DNA of 33,552 bases from Bacteroidales bacterium. GTDB taxonomy: Bacteria > Bacteroidota > Bacteroidia > Bacteroidales > Prolixibacteraceae. The translations under genes were made by a program, and so were the position numbers. A model generated the notes under the pieces. It made no database searches. It had not been told where the DNA came from and saw only the letters and a program-made list of their open reading frames with translations. The first letter of the stretch is position 1. Every line of letters starts with the position of its first letter. The stretch covers positions 1 through 33,552 of the forward strand of contig JAATGF010000011.1 in NCBI GenBank assembly GCA_015654795.1, given 5' to 3'. This document shows positions 16,127-24,987 of the stretch, piece by piece.

Positions 16127-18898
16127 CTATTGCTTAATCCCAAGTGTGACTATTTCGTGAGGCTTAAGAATTAGAGTGATTGACTTACCTTGAATTTCAG
16201 GTGCTTTTGCATTCTCAAGAGGAAATTCAATCAAATTAAGTCGTCGTGCCGATTTAACCATAACGGGCAAATTGATCGTGGTAGCTGTTTCCTTTCCTTC
16301 CACTTCAACTAATCTTATTACAAGTTCCTCTCCTTCTTCCGATTGCTTCACTCCTGCCATTGCAACATTTGTAGGAAAAACAGAGAAAAAGGATTCTTCT
16401 TCCGGCCGGGTTGCATGGTTCTTTGCAAGTGCTAAAGAGGGTGGCTCTGCGGCATAAACCGGAACATTAAAGTCTTCACCTTCAGCCCAAACCTGGTTTT
16501 TCCAATCACTTGCGTGAGGATAGAGTGCATAGCTGATGTTGAATTTGCCAAGATTTGGATAGATATCGGGGTTACCGGCCGATCGCATCAATGTGAGTCT
16601 TAACTCGTTGTTATGAAATGAATTGCCATATTTTGATTTATTCAAAAGTGCTATACCTGTTTTTCCATCTGTCACATCCACCCATTTTTGTGCCGGAACT
16701 TCCTGTCCGTCATTCGCTTCGGCGACAACTCCATAATCATCCCGATGTTTGATGGATTCCGGTATTTCTTTACCCCCTATCTTTCCGTTTGCAGGCCTTT
16801 CAAGAACATCAAACGGAACCTGGTTATAATACCGAGAATTCTGAATTGCAAGCGGGAAAACTGCGCGTAACATAGGCGAATCGGTTGTGTCACTTCCGGT
16901 TTCGAGCCAATGAACTTCCATATCGTACGCAATTCGCGGATAAGAACGATAAAGATACATGCGCTCAATAAACCGCGATTTGCCCCACGTTTTAACAGTT
17001 TCGATACATGCCCTTACGGGACCGTTTTCAGCAACCTTTACACTTTCAACATCTGTAACATCCTCTATTTTAACATTTTTATTCAGTACCCACGATTTCA
17101 TTCCCCCTTTTTTATCTTCCATGAAAATCCTTAGCGTGTTGAACTGTCCTCCACTTTTAACATATTCGGTGTTGGTACGTTTATCGAACAGGCTAACAAT
17201 ACCGCCGGTTTTCATATCAACTTTCACTTTGAAGAAATCTGTATCAAAGGTATTATCGGCAAATGGAATGGACTCATTGTATTCTCCGGGTTTGGTCACA
17301 TCAATATAAAAAGTCTTGTACCCTCCGGCAGGGAATTTATCAACAATAAACTGAACTTTGGAAGTATACCCCGGAGGTGTCGGCTTCGAAAACACAATCT
17401 GTGCAGGATATGTTTTGCCTGATCCATCACGGACTAATACCGATGCAGTTTTTCCGGCAGATTTAGTCTGTTTGCTCACATAATCGGCGGCCAAGAAGTT
17501 CACATTCTCATTTTTTCCCTTTACTGCATCAACATGTTCTTTATCAACAGGGGTGAAATTCAGTCCATAGTAATTTGCGCCCCATGTTTCAACTTTTACA
17601 GTAAAAGGCTCAGTATGAGAATAAACATTTGCTTCAACGATGACATTGCGTGAGTTTGGCTGAAGATTATAAGCGACAACTGGTTGGCCCAGATCCGTTT
17701 TAAATTTTACTTCATCGGCCATTTTTCGGAAAGCATTATCCCTTAATTCTTTTGATTTACGAAGCACTTCAGTATATCGGGCAACAGCTTCTTTATTGGC
17801 CTCATTAATTGCCGAACCGGGCAGGATATCGTGAAATTGGTTGAATGCTACAGTTGTCCAGAGATTTCTAAGCTCATCCGCCGGATATTTATCACCATTC
17901 AGCCAGCGAAGTGTATTAAAAAACTCACTGCTATAAAGAGAATTTTCACAACTCCGGTTCCCCTCCTTAATATCAGACACATTCGAATAACAACCTTCAA
18001 AGATAAATTGCATCTCACCGTAATGGGTTGGGCGACCATTCATCTCTTTAGAAACCTTATGAAAAAAATCACCGGCAGTTGTAAACTTAACCGCTGGATA
18101 ACCAGGAGTTTTATCCAGTTGATGCACCAAATCGATGTTTGTACGGGTTGGACCTCCGCCATGATCACCAACACCTGTTATTTGTAATAAACGATGCTTA
18201 TCAGGAGTAATCAGTTTTAATTCATCCTTCAGTTTCAGAGTAATATCACCATTATAACCATCATTTGCATAACACAATACTTTTGAAGAGTCGCTTCCAA
18301 CCCACCAAAATGTTCCTTTATATGGTTTACAACGATGAAAATAAAAGTAATCACAACCTACTTGTTTCAGAATTTGTGGCATCTGTGAGATATGACCAAA
18401 ATTATCGGGCAACCAGCCAATATGTGCCATTTGTCCGAAACGACTCTGAAAATAGCGCTGGCCCAAAAGAAAAGATCTCGAGATAGCTTCGCCTGAAGAC
18501 ATGTTCACATCGCCCTCTGTCCATGTACCTCCGGCAAGTTCAAGCCGACCAGCTTTCACATATTTTTTCACCATTTCAAGCAACGGAGGATCAACCATTT
18601 CGACAAAGTTGTATACTGCTGCCTGACTTTGTAACATTGTAAAGTCAGGAAATTCATCCATAAAAGCCACAGTTTGCCGAAGATTATCATTGCACATCTT
18701 CATCGTTTCCGAATAGGTCCAAAGCCAATTCATATCCATGTGGGCATGTCCGACAACATGAATTGTATCTTTTGGTGGCGGTGTGACTTTTGCATTACGT
18801 TCGGTTTTTACATCCCTTCCAATCGCAAAAGTCCGTAAAGGCAAACAAATAGCACATAGAAAAATGGCTACTAATGTGCTGACAAAAATTCTCTTCAT
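16127..18898 (-). CDS. GH38 family alpha-mannosidase (canonical, secreted)
   Basis: A retaining, metal-dependent alpha-mannosidase of 923 residues. A signal peptide spans about 1-25 (ending RTFA). The zinc site motif GHAHMDMNWLW gives H51, H53 and D55; the nucleophile is Asp165 in GWLPDNFGH; a third metal His is H246 in GDHGGGPT. These are followed by the helical bundle (about 340-400) and the large C-terminal beta domains. All expected active-site residues are present, so activity is likely. It follows the GH92 lipoprotein gene by 110 bp. In GH92-rich loci such enzymes complete trimming of mannose chains in the periplasm. Confidence 0.92.
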   Translation of the reverse strand: MKRIFVSTLVAIFLCAICLPLRTFAIGRDVKTERNAKVTPPPKDTIHVVGHAHMDMNWLWTYSETMKMCNDNLRQTVAFMDEFPDFTMLQSQAAVYNFVEMVDPPLLEMVKKYVKAGRLELAGGTWTEGDVNMSSGEAISRSFLLGQRYFQSRFGQMAHIGWLPDNFGHISQMPQILKQVGCDYFYFHRCKPYKGTFWWVGSDSSKVLCYANDGYNGDITLKLKDELKLITPDKHRLLQITGVGDHGGGPTRTNIDLVHQLDKTPGYPAVKFTTAGDFFHKVSKEMNGRPTHYGEMQFIFEGCYSNVSDIKEGNRSCENSLYSSEFFNTLRWLNGDKYPADELRNLWTTVAFNQFHDILPGSAINEANKEAVARYTEVLRKSKELRDNAFRKMADEVKFKTDLGQPVVAYNLQPNSRNVIVEANVYSHTEPFTVKVETWGANYYGLNFTPVDKEHVDAVKGKNENVNFLAADYVSKQTKSAGKTASVLVRDGSGKTYPAQIVFSKPTPPGYTSKVQFIVDKFPAGGYKTFYIDVTKPGEYNESIPFADNTFDTDFFKVKVDMKTGGIVSLFDKRTNTEYVKSGGQFNTLRIFMEDKKGGMKSWVLNKNVKIEDVTDVESVKVAENGPVRACIETVKTWGKSRFIERMYLYRSYPRIAYDMEVHWLETGSDTTDSPMLRAVFPLAIQNSRYYNQVPFDVLERPANGKIGGKEIPESIKHRDDYGVVAEANDGQEVPAQKWVDVTDGKTGIALLNKSKYGNSFHNNELRLTLMRSAGNPDIYPNLGKFNISYALYPHASDWKNQVWAEGEDFNVPVYAAEPPSLALAKNHATRPEEESFFSVFPTNVAMAGVKQSEEGEELVIRLVEVEGKETATTINLPVMVKSARRLNLIEFPLENAKAPEIQGKSITLILKPHEIVTLGIKQ

Positions 18899-19008
18899 AA
18901 TTAGCTGTTTTTATATTAGTTATACTTCATTAATTATAAAATTCATTAACTGCATCGAAAATGGCAATAATCTCGTCTTCTGACACTTAAGGTCTGATAC
19001 GATGAACT

Positions 19009-21243
19009 TTAAGGGTTTGTACCCCATTGCTTATTAGGACGATCACCCATAACCAGGTTAAGCTCACCTCCTTTAGCAATATCGGCATGACTAATAAAAG
19101 GCCGGTTTAACTCTTCACCATTTAAGGTAGCCGATTGTATGTATTTGTTCTTTTTTGAGCAGTTTTGGGCAATTATGGAGAAGGTTTCTCCATTTGGCAG
19201 TTCAATTTTTACGGAATTAAAAAACGGGCTGCCAATGGCATATTCCCCACTTCCGGGAGTAACCGGGTAGAAGCCCATGGCGGAAAATACGTACCACGAA
19301 CAAAGACCTCCGCCATCTTCATCACCCGGAATACCCAGCGGACGATCATCAAACCACATATCCATAATTTCGCGAATACGGCGCTGCGTTTTCCAAGGCT
19401 GTCCGGCATAATTATAGAGATAAGGAATATGAAAAGATGGCTCATTACCAGTGACAAACATGCCATTCAAACCAGTTGCGTCGGGAAACTGGCCCATAAA
19501 CTGCCATTTAGAGATATGTGTTGGTTCGTTAAAAAGGGCATCTATACGTTTTACAAAAGCATCATTGCCACCAAGAAGTTCTATCAAATCAGGGATATCC
19601 TGCTGAACACTGAAATTCCAGGTCCATGCGTTGTTTTCGGCATAATAGGAGCGGCTTCCAATTCCACCTGACAATTGAGGATCGAATGGCGTAATCCATT
19701 TGCCATTTGCCATTTTTGGAGCCATAAATCCGGTTGCCGGATTAAATACGTTACGATAGTTCTTCGACCGCTTCATAAAATAGTCATAATCTTCATTTTT
19801 ACCGGTAGCCTTGGCAAGTTGAGCCAGACACCAGTCGTCATAACTATGCTCAAGTGTAAGAGCCACTGCCTGACGTTTTTCAAAACTATGAACCATGCGT
19901 ACTGATTCAACACTATCTTCAGGCAAGGCAGGATACCAGCCATATTTGATGTAAAAACTATCCAGCGAACACATAGGGCCCGTTCGCCACGGCAACATGG
20001 TTGCTTGTGTGGCATTCTTATTTAAGCCTTCGTAAGCTTTTTCGACATTGAAGTTCGTTATTCCCTTTTGATAAGTATCCCAAACCAAAGCAGCAGAATG
20101 GAAGCCAATCATTGCAGGAAAATCACCATAAAGCTGAGGGAAGCCGGGCATCCAGCCACTCTGTTCATACATACGAGTATAAGACTCAACCATATCAGCC
20201 TGTTGTGAAGGATCAAGGATGGACATCAGGGGGTGAAGACTTCGGTAAGTATCCCAGAGCCAGTCGTCAACAAAGAAAGATTGTCCTCTGTCATCATGAA
20301 TTTTACCATCATAGCCACTAAAATAACGGCCATCTTCCGAAATATTCACCATCCGCTCCATGCAACGGTAGAGCGAAGTATAAAAAATTCGCTTTTCTCG
20401 CTCAGTCCCTCCTTCTACCTTTATTTTTCCGAGCTCTTTCGCCCAAATCTGATGGCTTTCCTCCCTGATCAATTCAAAATCTTTATCACCAGCTTCCTTG
20501 TGTAGATTTTTAGCCGCTTGTTCTTCATTGATGTACGAAATCCCAATCCGAACCTCCATAGGCTGATTTAGTATTGTAAATCCGACATATAAGCCCACTG
20601 CTTTCCCGGAAATTTCTCGCTCCTCCTTTAGTTTATCTGATTCGAAAGTACCCGATTTATCAAATGGCTGACTAAACTCAGCGTAGAAATATTGCCGGGT
20701 TTTCTCAAATTCCTCCCAGCCCTGAATAACATTATTCCCAGTTACTTTAAAGGTTGCATTCTGTGCCGACCTGAAAATAATGTTGTCCAAATCATTGTTA
20801 TTATATTTAAAGCGATAGATTACAGCTCGTTCTGTAGTTGTCCAATCTGCCTCAATGTTGGAATCTTCAAGCCAGACTTTATGATACCAGGGATGAACCT
20901 CTTCCTGATCGTGGTCATACAATGCGGCGTATTCATTTCGGCTAAGTAAGAACTTTCCACTTGTCGGCATCAACTCTGTAACATGTCCCATACGATAAGC
21001 TGGCATATTCACCGCAAATCCGTAAATTCTATCGCTCAGATATCGATCGTTAAGCCCCGGTTTTGTGACAGGAAACACACGCACCATGCTGTGAGGACGG
21101 TGTACTGTAGGATTTTTAGTCGTCAGTAAAGGAGCAACACTTCCAATATTGGGGTCGACATACATTGATACATCCTTATCGATACAGGAATTTAATAAAA
21201 TCAGTGTAAGCCCGAGCAAGCTGAATATATATCTCATATTCAA
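19009..21243 (-). CDS. GH92 family alpha-mannosidase lipoprotein (copy 2)
   Basis: A GH92 protein of 744 residues with a lipoprotein signal: the lipobox LLNSC places the lipidated Cys at 20, so it is membrane-anchored. The N-terminal domain opens with MYVDPNIGSVAPLL, unlike the usual DPFIGTGGHGHTFPG of many GH92 proteins, so it belongs to a different subgroup. The catalytic domain has WLWDTYRSLHPL (328-339), TGNEPSFH with the probable acid E601, and GDEDGGGLCSWYVFSAMGFYPV with base aspartates D641 and D643. It begins about 40 bp after the truncated GH38-like remnant. Mannose linkage specificity cannot be read from sequence. Confidence 0.88.
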   Translation of the reverse strand: MNMRYIFSLLGLTLILLNSCIDKDVSMYVDPNIGSVAPLLTTKNPTVHRPHSMVRVFPVTKPGLNDRYLSDRIYGFAVNMPAYRMGHVTELMPTSGKFLLSRNEYAALYDHDQEEVHPWYHKVWLEDSNIEADWTTTERAVIYRFKYNNNDLDNIIFRSAQNATFKVTGNNVIQGWEEFEKTRQYFYAEFSQPFDKSGTFESDKLKEEREISGKAVGLYVGFTILNQPMEVRIGISYINEEQAAKNLHKEAGDKDFELIREESHQIWAKELGKIKVEGGTEREKRIFYTSLYRCMERMVNISEDGRYFSGYDGKIHDDRGQSFFVDDWLWDTYRSLHPLMSILDPSQQADMVESYTRMYEQSGWMPGFPQLYGDFPAMIGFHSAALVWDTYQKGITNFNVEKAYEGLNKNATQATMLPWRTGPMCSLDSFYIKYGWYPALPEDSVESVRMVHSFEKRQAVALTLEHSYDDWCLAQLAKATGKNEDYDYFMKRSKNYRNVFNPATGFMAPKMANGKWITPFDPQLSGGIGSRSYYAENNAWTWNFSVQQDIPDLIELLGGNDAFVKRIDALFNEPTHISKWQFMGQFPDATGLNGMFVTGNEPSFHIPYLYNYAGQPWKTQRRIREIMDMWFDDRPLGIPGDEDGGGLCSWYVFSAMGFYPVTPGSGEYAIGSPFFNSVKIELPNGETFSIIAQNCSKKNKYIQSATLNGEELNRPFISHADIAKGGELNLVMGDRPNKQWGTNP

Positions 21244-21284
21244 TTTATTGTATAGATTATTATAAATTAAAAACCAAATTATCT

Positions 21285-21527
21285 TTATACTTTCAGAACA
21301 AACCGATATTTCATATCATCTTCGAACCACATAACGAAGTAAGTCTTCACTATTTTCCCGGCCAGGTTTGTAAAACCTATATCAAGGTGCGTTTTAAAAA
21401 TAAGATGAACCTTTTTAATAGTCTGATCATCAATAAAACTATTTTTTGAAAAGCCCGCTATTGATGGAGTCACAATCATGCCAAATGTGGCCAGACTACC
21501 ATGTTGAAGAAAGTTTCGTCGGTTCAT
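21285..21527 (-). pseudogene. Internally deleted GH38-like (DUF5054-type) remnant with Tat signal
   Basis: An 80-residue frame starting MNRRNFLQHGS, a twin-arginine signal (R3-R4) with the hydrophobic stretch GSLATFGMIVTPSIAG. Residues 39-64 (KVHLIFKTHLDIGFTNLAGK...) look like the first strand of GH38-like DUF5054 proteins; it aligns with QHSHTDIGYT of the neighbouring GH38-like enzyme, with Lys in place of the first metal His. The last 15 residues (MWFEDDMKYRFVLKV) resemble the C-terminal strand of such proteins. The middle, several hundred residues in full-length relatives, is absent while the frame stays open, as expected from an in-frame internal deletion. The open frame extends upstream to 21578, but ATG 21527 is the start that gives the Tat signal. 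It is probably non-functional. The C-terminal match is from memory and not aligned. Confidence 0.65.
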
Positions 21528-21805
21528 AGTTCCAGTTTTGCAATAAAAAATAAAGTGATAAAAATTCCCGAAACACAATTAAATAATCAGTTAAAATAGT
21601 CAGATTTCATTTTCCTAATACAAGAGCCAGCAATAATATTGCAAGAAAACCACAAAATTTACATTTTCTATCCGTTCACACAAAATACGGAGAAGGCATA
21701 GCTAAAATAAAAGAAAGACGAAATGCAATATTCACCTTGTCAATTACCTATATGTAATTCGCAACACAAAAATCAACAATGCGATGCAGCACTTATCTGA
21801 AATTC

Positions 21806-24706
21806 CTAAAACAGGACTTCCACAAATTTCACTTCGAAAGGTTTAAGCTTAATGGATTGTATGGGAATACCTAATTCTTTACCACTGATATTCACTTCTA
21901 TCATTCGTTTAATCAGACGTCCGGCAATCTTTGATTCAAGGTTTAGTTCGGCAGGTTTACCTTCCAGTTCTCTGAAATGAAGCAGAATAGAACCATCATT
22001 TTTAAATGCGGGTCTACTGTTGATCAGTATTGCATTGGGAGAACCGGTAATTTTCACAGTTTCCAGAATGGGCGATTGAAACTCATTTTTACTGGCAGGA
22101 AATGTACGCGTTGCAAAGTAATTTCTTTCGCCCCACGCAAATTTCGTGGCAGCGGTATTGGTAGTATCTTTGGTTGATGTAATTTGATAACCCCAGTGGA
22201 AACCGCCTTCCTGAAATGCGCGAAAATTGGTAAACCAGTAATTATTCATTACCCACGAATAGAGCCATGTTTTTCCAGGCTTGGGGTAACGTTCGAATTT
22301 CCCCATATTAAAATCGCTGAATTGCCATAAAGGTATTTCGTTGCTAACCACTACAATCTGACCATTAGCACCCCGAACTGAAACAAAGTTCTGGGCAGTA
22401 TTCCAATCCGATGATGATCCGGGTAACTGTTGACCTTGTGTAAGAATTCCGCCAATCGTTTCGAAAACTATCCGAGATTTTGGCAACGTAAATGGGAAGG
22501 CAACATAAAGTGCCTCGGGAGTGATGACGATTTCTTTGGCTGCTTTATATTGAAAATCAATCTTTTTCACATTTTTGAATAGCCGAATTTCCAATTCAAG
22601 CCCTTTAGGAGCATTTTCCTTCCCCTTTTCAAAGCCTTCCATATCAGCGGATATGCGAATACTTTCCCAAACAGGTCCGTTGGTACCGTGCTCAACTTTT
22701 AAATTCGACACAGAAGAATGCGAAGGAGTCATCTTGTCTCTGTCGGGTAGTGTTTCCCTGATCAGTTGTCCGAGTTTCCAGGGATTTTGCGAATCAACCA
22801 TTTCCAGGCTTAGCGCTTTGTCGAAAATACTGCTTAAAGCACCTGATAATTTATCAATGATAATTTTATAATACTCATTCTCAAGAATCTCAATGGAAGT
22901 ATTTTCATTCGCTTTCGCGTTTGGCTTATTCGACATCTCAATCTTTAATGCTTTATAACCCAAAGCAGGGACATTCGAAACATCGAGAATCCAGTAAGCG
23001 CCCTCGCTACGTTTTCGTAGTAGCTGCGCCTTAACTTCCTTCCCTGTAGAAATATCGGTAATTTTATAATGCTTATCCACCGGAAGCACTTCATAATCAA
23101 TAAATAATTCAACTGAGGCAGAGCGCTCCCATCCCATTGAGTTGATGACATATATGATTGGAAAATCGGCTTTTTTCATAAACCCCTGCAACCTGGCCAG
23201 GGCTTCCTCGTTCAATAATGTTACTTTTTTTAATGCTTCCCACGCATAAGCCCCCTTTTGTAACCACTGTCGCGTAGAATTCTCGGAATAAGGATGATCA
23301 ATACTTTCGTCCGCACCGCAAGTATGTTCGTCGAAGAAAATAGCATTTTCGCTGATATGATCCATATTCCCTTCCAGCGAAGGACTAAGTTCGCCCCCAA
23401 GCATCGAAACCATTGCAAACATTCCTTCATCAACCTGTTTGAGGTTCTGAGTCTTTCGCACCTCGGCTGTTTCGCGTGAAGTAGAGCCATAACCATCTGT
23501 CCACCAATCGAGCCAGGCATTCCTGCAGACAGGTAATTTATCCGCATAGTTTTTCTCAACATATTCAAAAAACTCGCTGGCTACAGCCAATCGCAATTTC
23601 GGATATTCATATTTTGCATTCCACTGTTTTACCAACTCACAGGCTGCTGTTGATGGTGGAGCATTATCTGTCCGATAACCCGAGAATTGGATTCCTATCC
23701 TGTCGAATTGATAACCCCGGTTGTCGAGATCTGCGAGGTGCCACAACATATTCTCAGATTTGAGCGATTTGCTCTCGATATTAAAATTATTCCCGGTCAT
23801 ATAATGGTCGGCGCGAAAAGCAAGCATTCGCTCACCCGATGGGGCTTCCCACCAAAAACAGGTTGGTTTATCAAAAGGCAATATGGAACGCGTCTCGTTA
23901 ATACCCATGTCAAGATACTTAACACCAGTATTTTTGAAATAATCGGGCATACACCATGCTATCCCGTTAACATCGTCCTGCATAGCTATTTTAACGGGAA
24001 TACCGAGCTTGCTAAATTCCTTCAAGGGCTGAAGAAAATCATACATCACATTCTCATCAGAGATCTCAGCCATATTGCAATACATACCGGTTACTTCAAT
24101 GCGACCTTCGGCAATCCGCTTTTTAAATCTTTCGATCTGCGACGATGGACGCGACCGAAGATATTCTCGTGTAACCCAGGCCGATTCGCAAGTCCACCGG
24201 AACTTAGCATCATCAGGCAGCTGATCTGTCTGATCACAATAATCCAGGGCATAATCAATGTAGCGCATATGTTCGGCGAGGATTTCGGATTGAGGGCGCG
24301 TATATCCAATGTCAGTATGGGAATGCTGAACAAAATAAATCTGCCATTTCTTTGGCGGGACAAGCGTAAACGGGTATTTTTCTGCCGGGTTGTCGTCGAT
24401 CTTTACCGTAAGAATGATTTTATCTGGTCTGGTAACAGCTTGAAAGGTTAGTAGTATTCGGTTGTCACCTTTGACAAAATCGGCTTTTTGCAGTTCTTTC
24501 CCATTTTGGAAGAAAGTAATTTTTCCGGTCTTTCCGGAATGGTAGCTTGCCACCACCTGCTGAAATGATTTACCACCCGTTTTAAAAAGTACGGGGGCAT
24601 TTAAAAAAACAACTTTTGAAGATGGTTCATTTTGACCAAATAGTGAAATGGTACTCATAAGTACCATCAAAGAGATAGAAAGTGATATCGACCGCAATTT
24701 TCTCAT
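21806..24706 (-). CDS. Divergent GH38-like glycoside hydrolase (secreted)
   Basis: A 966-residue protein with a signal peptide (about 1-25, ending LFGQ). Residues about 30-115 form an extra N-terminal beta domain not found in the canonical GH38 of this locus. The GH38 catalytic domain starts at VQHSHTDIGYT with metal ligands H128, H130 and D132; the probable nucleophile is an Asp in AMQDDVNG (D244 or D245), replacing the WLPDNFGH loop; HTCGADES may supply a further metal ligand. The C-terminal half is beta-rich. Residues for metal binding are kept, so it is probably active, but its substrate may differ from a plain alpha-mannoside. It follows the SusC/D block after a terminator, with its own upstream inverted repeat. 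Confidence 0.82.
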   Translation of the reverse strand: MRKLRSISLSISLMVLMSTISLFGQNEPSSKVVFLNAPVLFKTGGKSFQQVVASYHSGKTGKITFFQNGKELQKADFVKGDNRILLTFQAVTRPDKIILTVKIDDNPAEKYPFTLVPPKKWQIYFVQHSHTDIGYTRPQSEILAEHMRYIDYALDYCDQTDQLPDDAKFRWTCESAWVTREYLRSRPSSQIERFKKRIAEGRIEVTGMYCNMAEISDENVMYDFLQPLKEFSKLGIPVKIAMQDDVNGIAWCMPDYFKNTGVKYLDMGINETRSILPFDKPTCFWWEAPSGERMLAFRADHYMTGNNFNIESKSLKSENMLWHLADLDNRGYQFDRIGIQFSGYRTDNAPPSTAACELVKQWNAKYEYPKLRLAVASEFFEYVEKNYADKLPVCRNAWLDWWTDGYGSTSRETAEVRKTQNLKQVDEGMFAMVSMLGGELSPSLEGNMDHISENAIFFDEHTCGADESIDHPYSENSTRQWLQKGAYAWEALKKVTLLNEEALARLQGFMKKADFPIIYVINSMGWERSASVELFIDYEVLPVDKHYKITDISTGKEVKAQLLRKRSEGAYWILDVSNVPALGYKALKIEMSNKPNAKANENTSIEILENEYYKIIIDKLSGALSSIFDKALSLEMVDSQNPWKLGQLIRETLPDRDKMTPSHSSVSNLKVEHGTNGPVWESIRISADMEGFEKGKENAPKGLELEIRLFKNVKKIDFQYKAAKEIVITPEALYVAFPFTLPKSRIVFETIGGILTQGQQLPGSSSDWNTAQNFVSVRGANGQIVVVSNEIPLWQFSDFNMGKFERYPKPGKTWLYSWVMNNYWFTNFRAFQEGGFHWGYQITSTKDTTNTAATKFAWGERNYFATRTFPASKNEFQSPILETVKITGSPNAILINSRPAFKNDGSILLHFRELEGKPAELNLESKIAGRLIKRMIEVNISGKELGIPIQSIKLKPFEVKFVEVLF

Positions 24707-24750
24707 GGTCTTTCCTTTAAAACAAGTTTAGAAATAGTCAGCGTCCGGGA

Positions 24751-24780
24751 AAATCAATTATTTGGTTAACTAATTGATTT
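24751..24780. promoter_or_regulatory. 10-bp inverted repeat upstream of the GH38-like gene
   Basis: AAATCAATTA (24751-24760) and TAATTGATTT (24771-24780) are perfect reverse complements separated by 10 bp. Arm centres are 20 bp apart, about two helical turns, as expected for a dimeric DNA-binding protein. The near edge is 44 bp from the GH38-like start codon on the minus strand. It may be an operator in the promoter of the enzyme genes; it could instead be an AT-rich coincidence. Confidence 0.4.
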
Positions 24781-24947
24781 ACGCTAAATGTACAAGGAGC
24801 AATGCGAAAGTAGAATTTATGACCTAATCTCCCCAATGGAGGAATAGGCACAACAAGCAGAAAACTATTGCATCGCAAAGATGAATAATATTACATCCTA
24901 AAGGATCAACAATTATTCAGCAGACAATAGTGATTTGAAATTTAAAT

Positions 24948-24979
24948 AAAGGCACTGCTAAACAAATAGCAGTGCCTTT
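24948..24979. terminator. Terminator after the SusC/SusD/lipoprotein genes
   Basis: A perfect 13-bp stem, AAAGGCACTGCTA pairing with TAGCAGTGCCTTT, around a 6-nt loop. On the minus strand it begins 8 bp after the stop codon of the surface lipoprotein gene and is followed by ATTTAAATTT. It should end the SusC-SusD-lipoprotein transcript and separate it from the enzyme genes. The A and T tracts on both sides suggest it can act in both directions. Confidence 0.85.
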
Positions 24980-24987
24980 ATAAACAA

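Noticed and set aside
19165..19671. 168-codon plus-strand frame opposite the GH92 lipoprotein gene
   Set aside because: The minus-strand frame carries the GH92 catalytic motifs; the plus-strand product has no features of a real protein.
23687..24451. 254-codon open frame on the plus strand inside the GH38-like gene
   Set aside because: It lies wholly opposite a clear GH38-like coding sequence with intact motifs; its translation has no recognisable domain. It is an antisense shadow.
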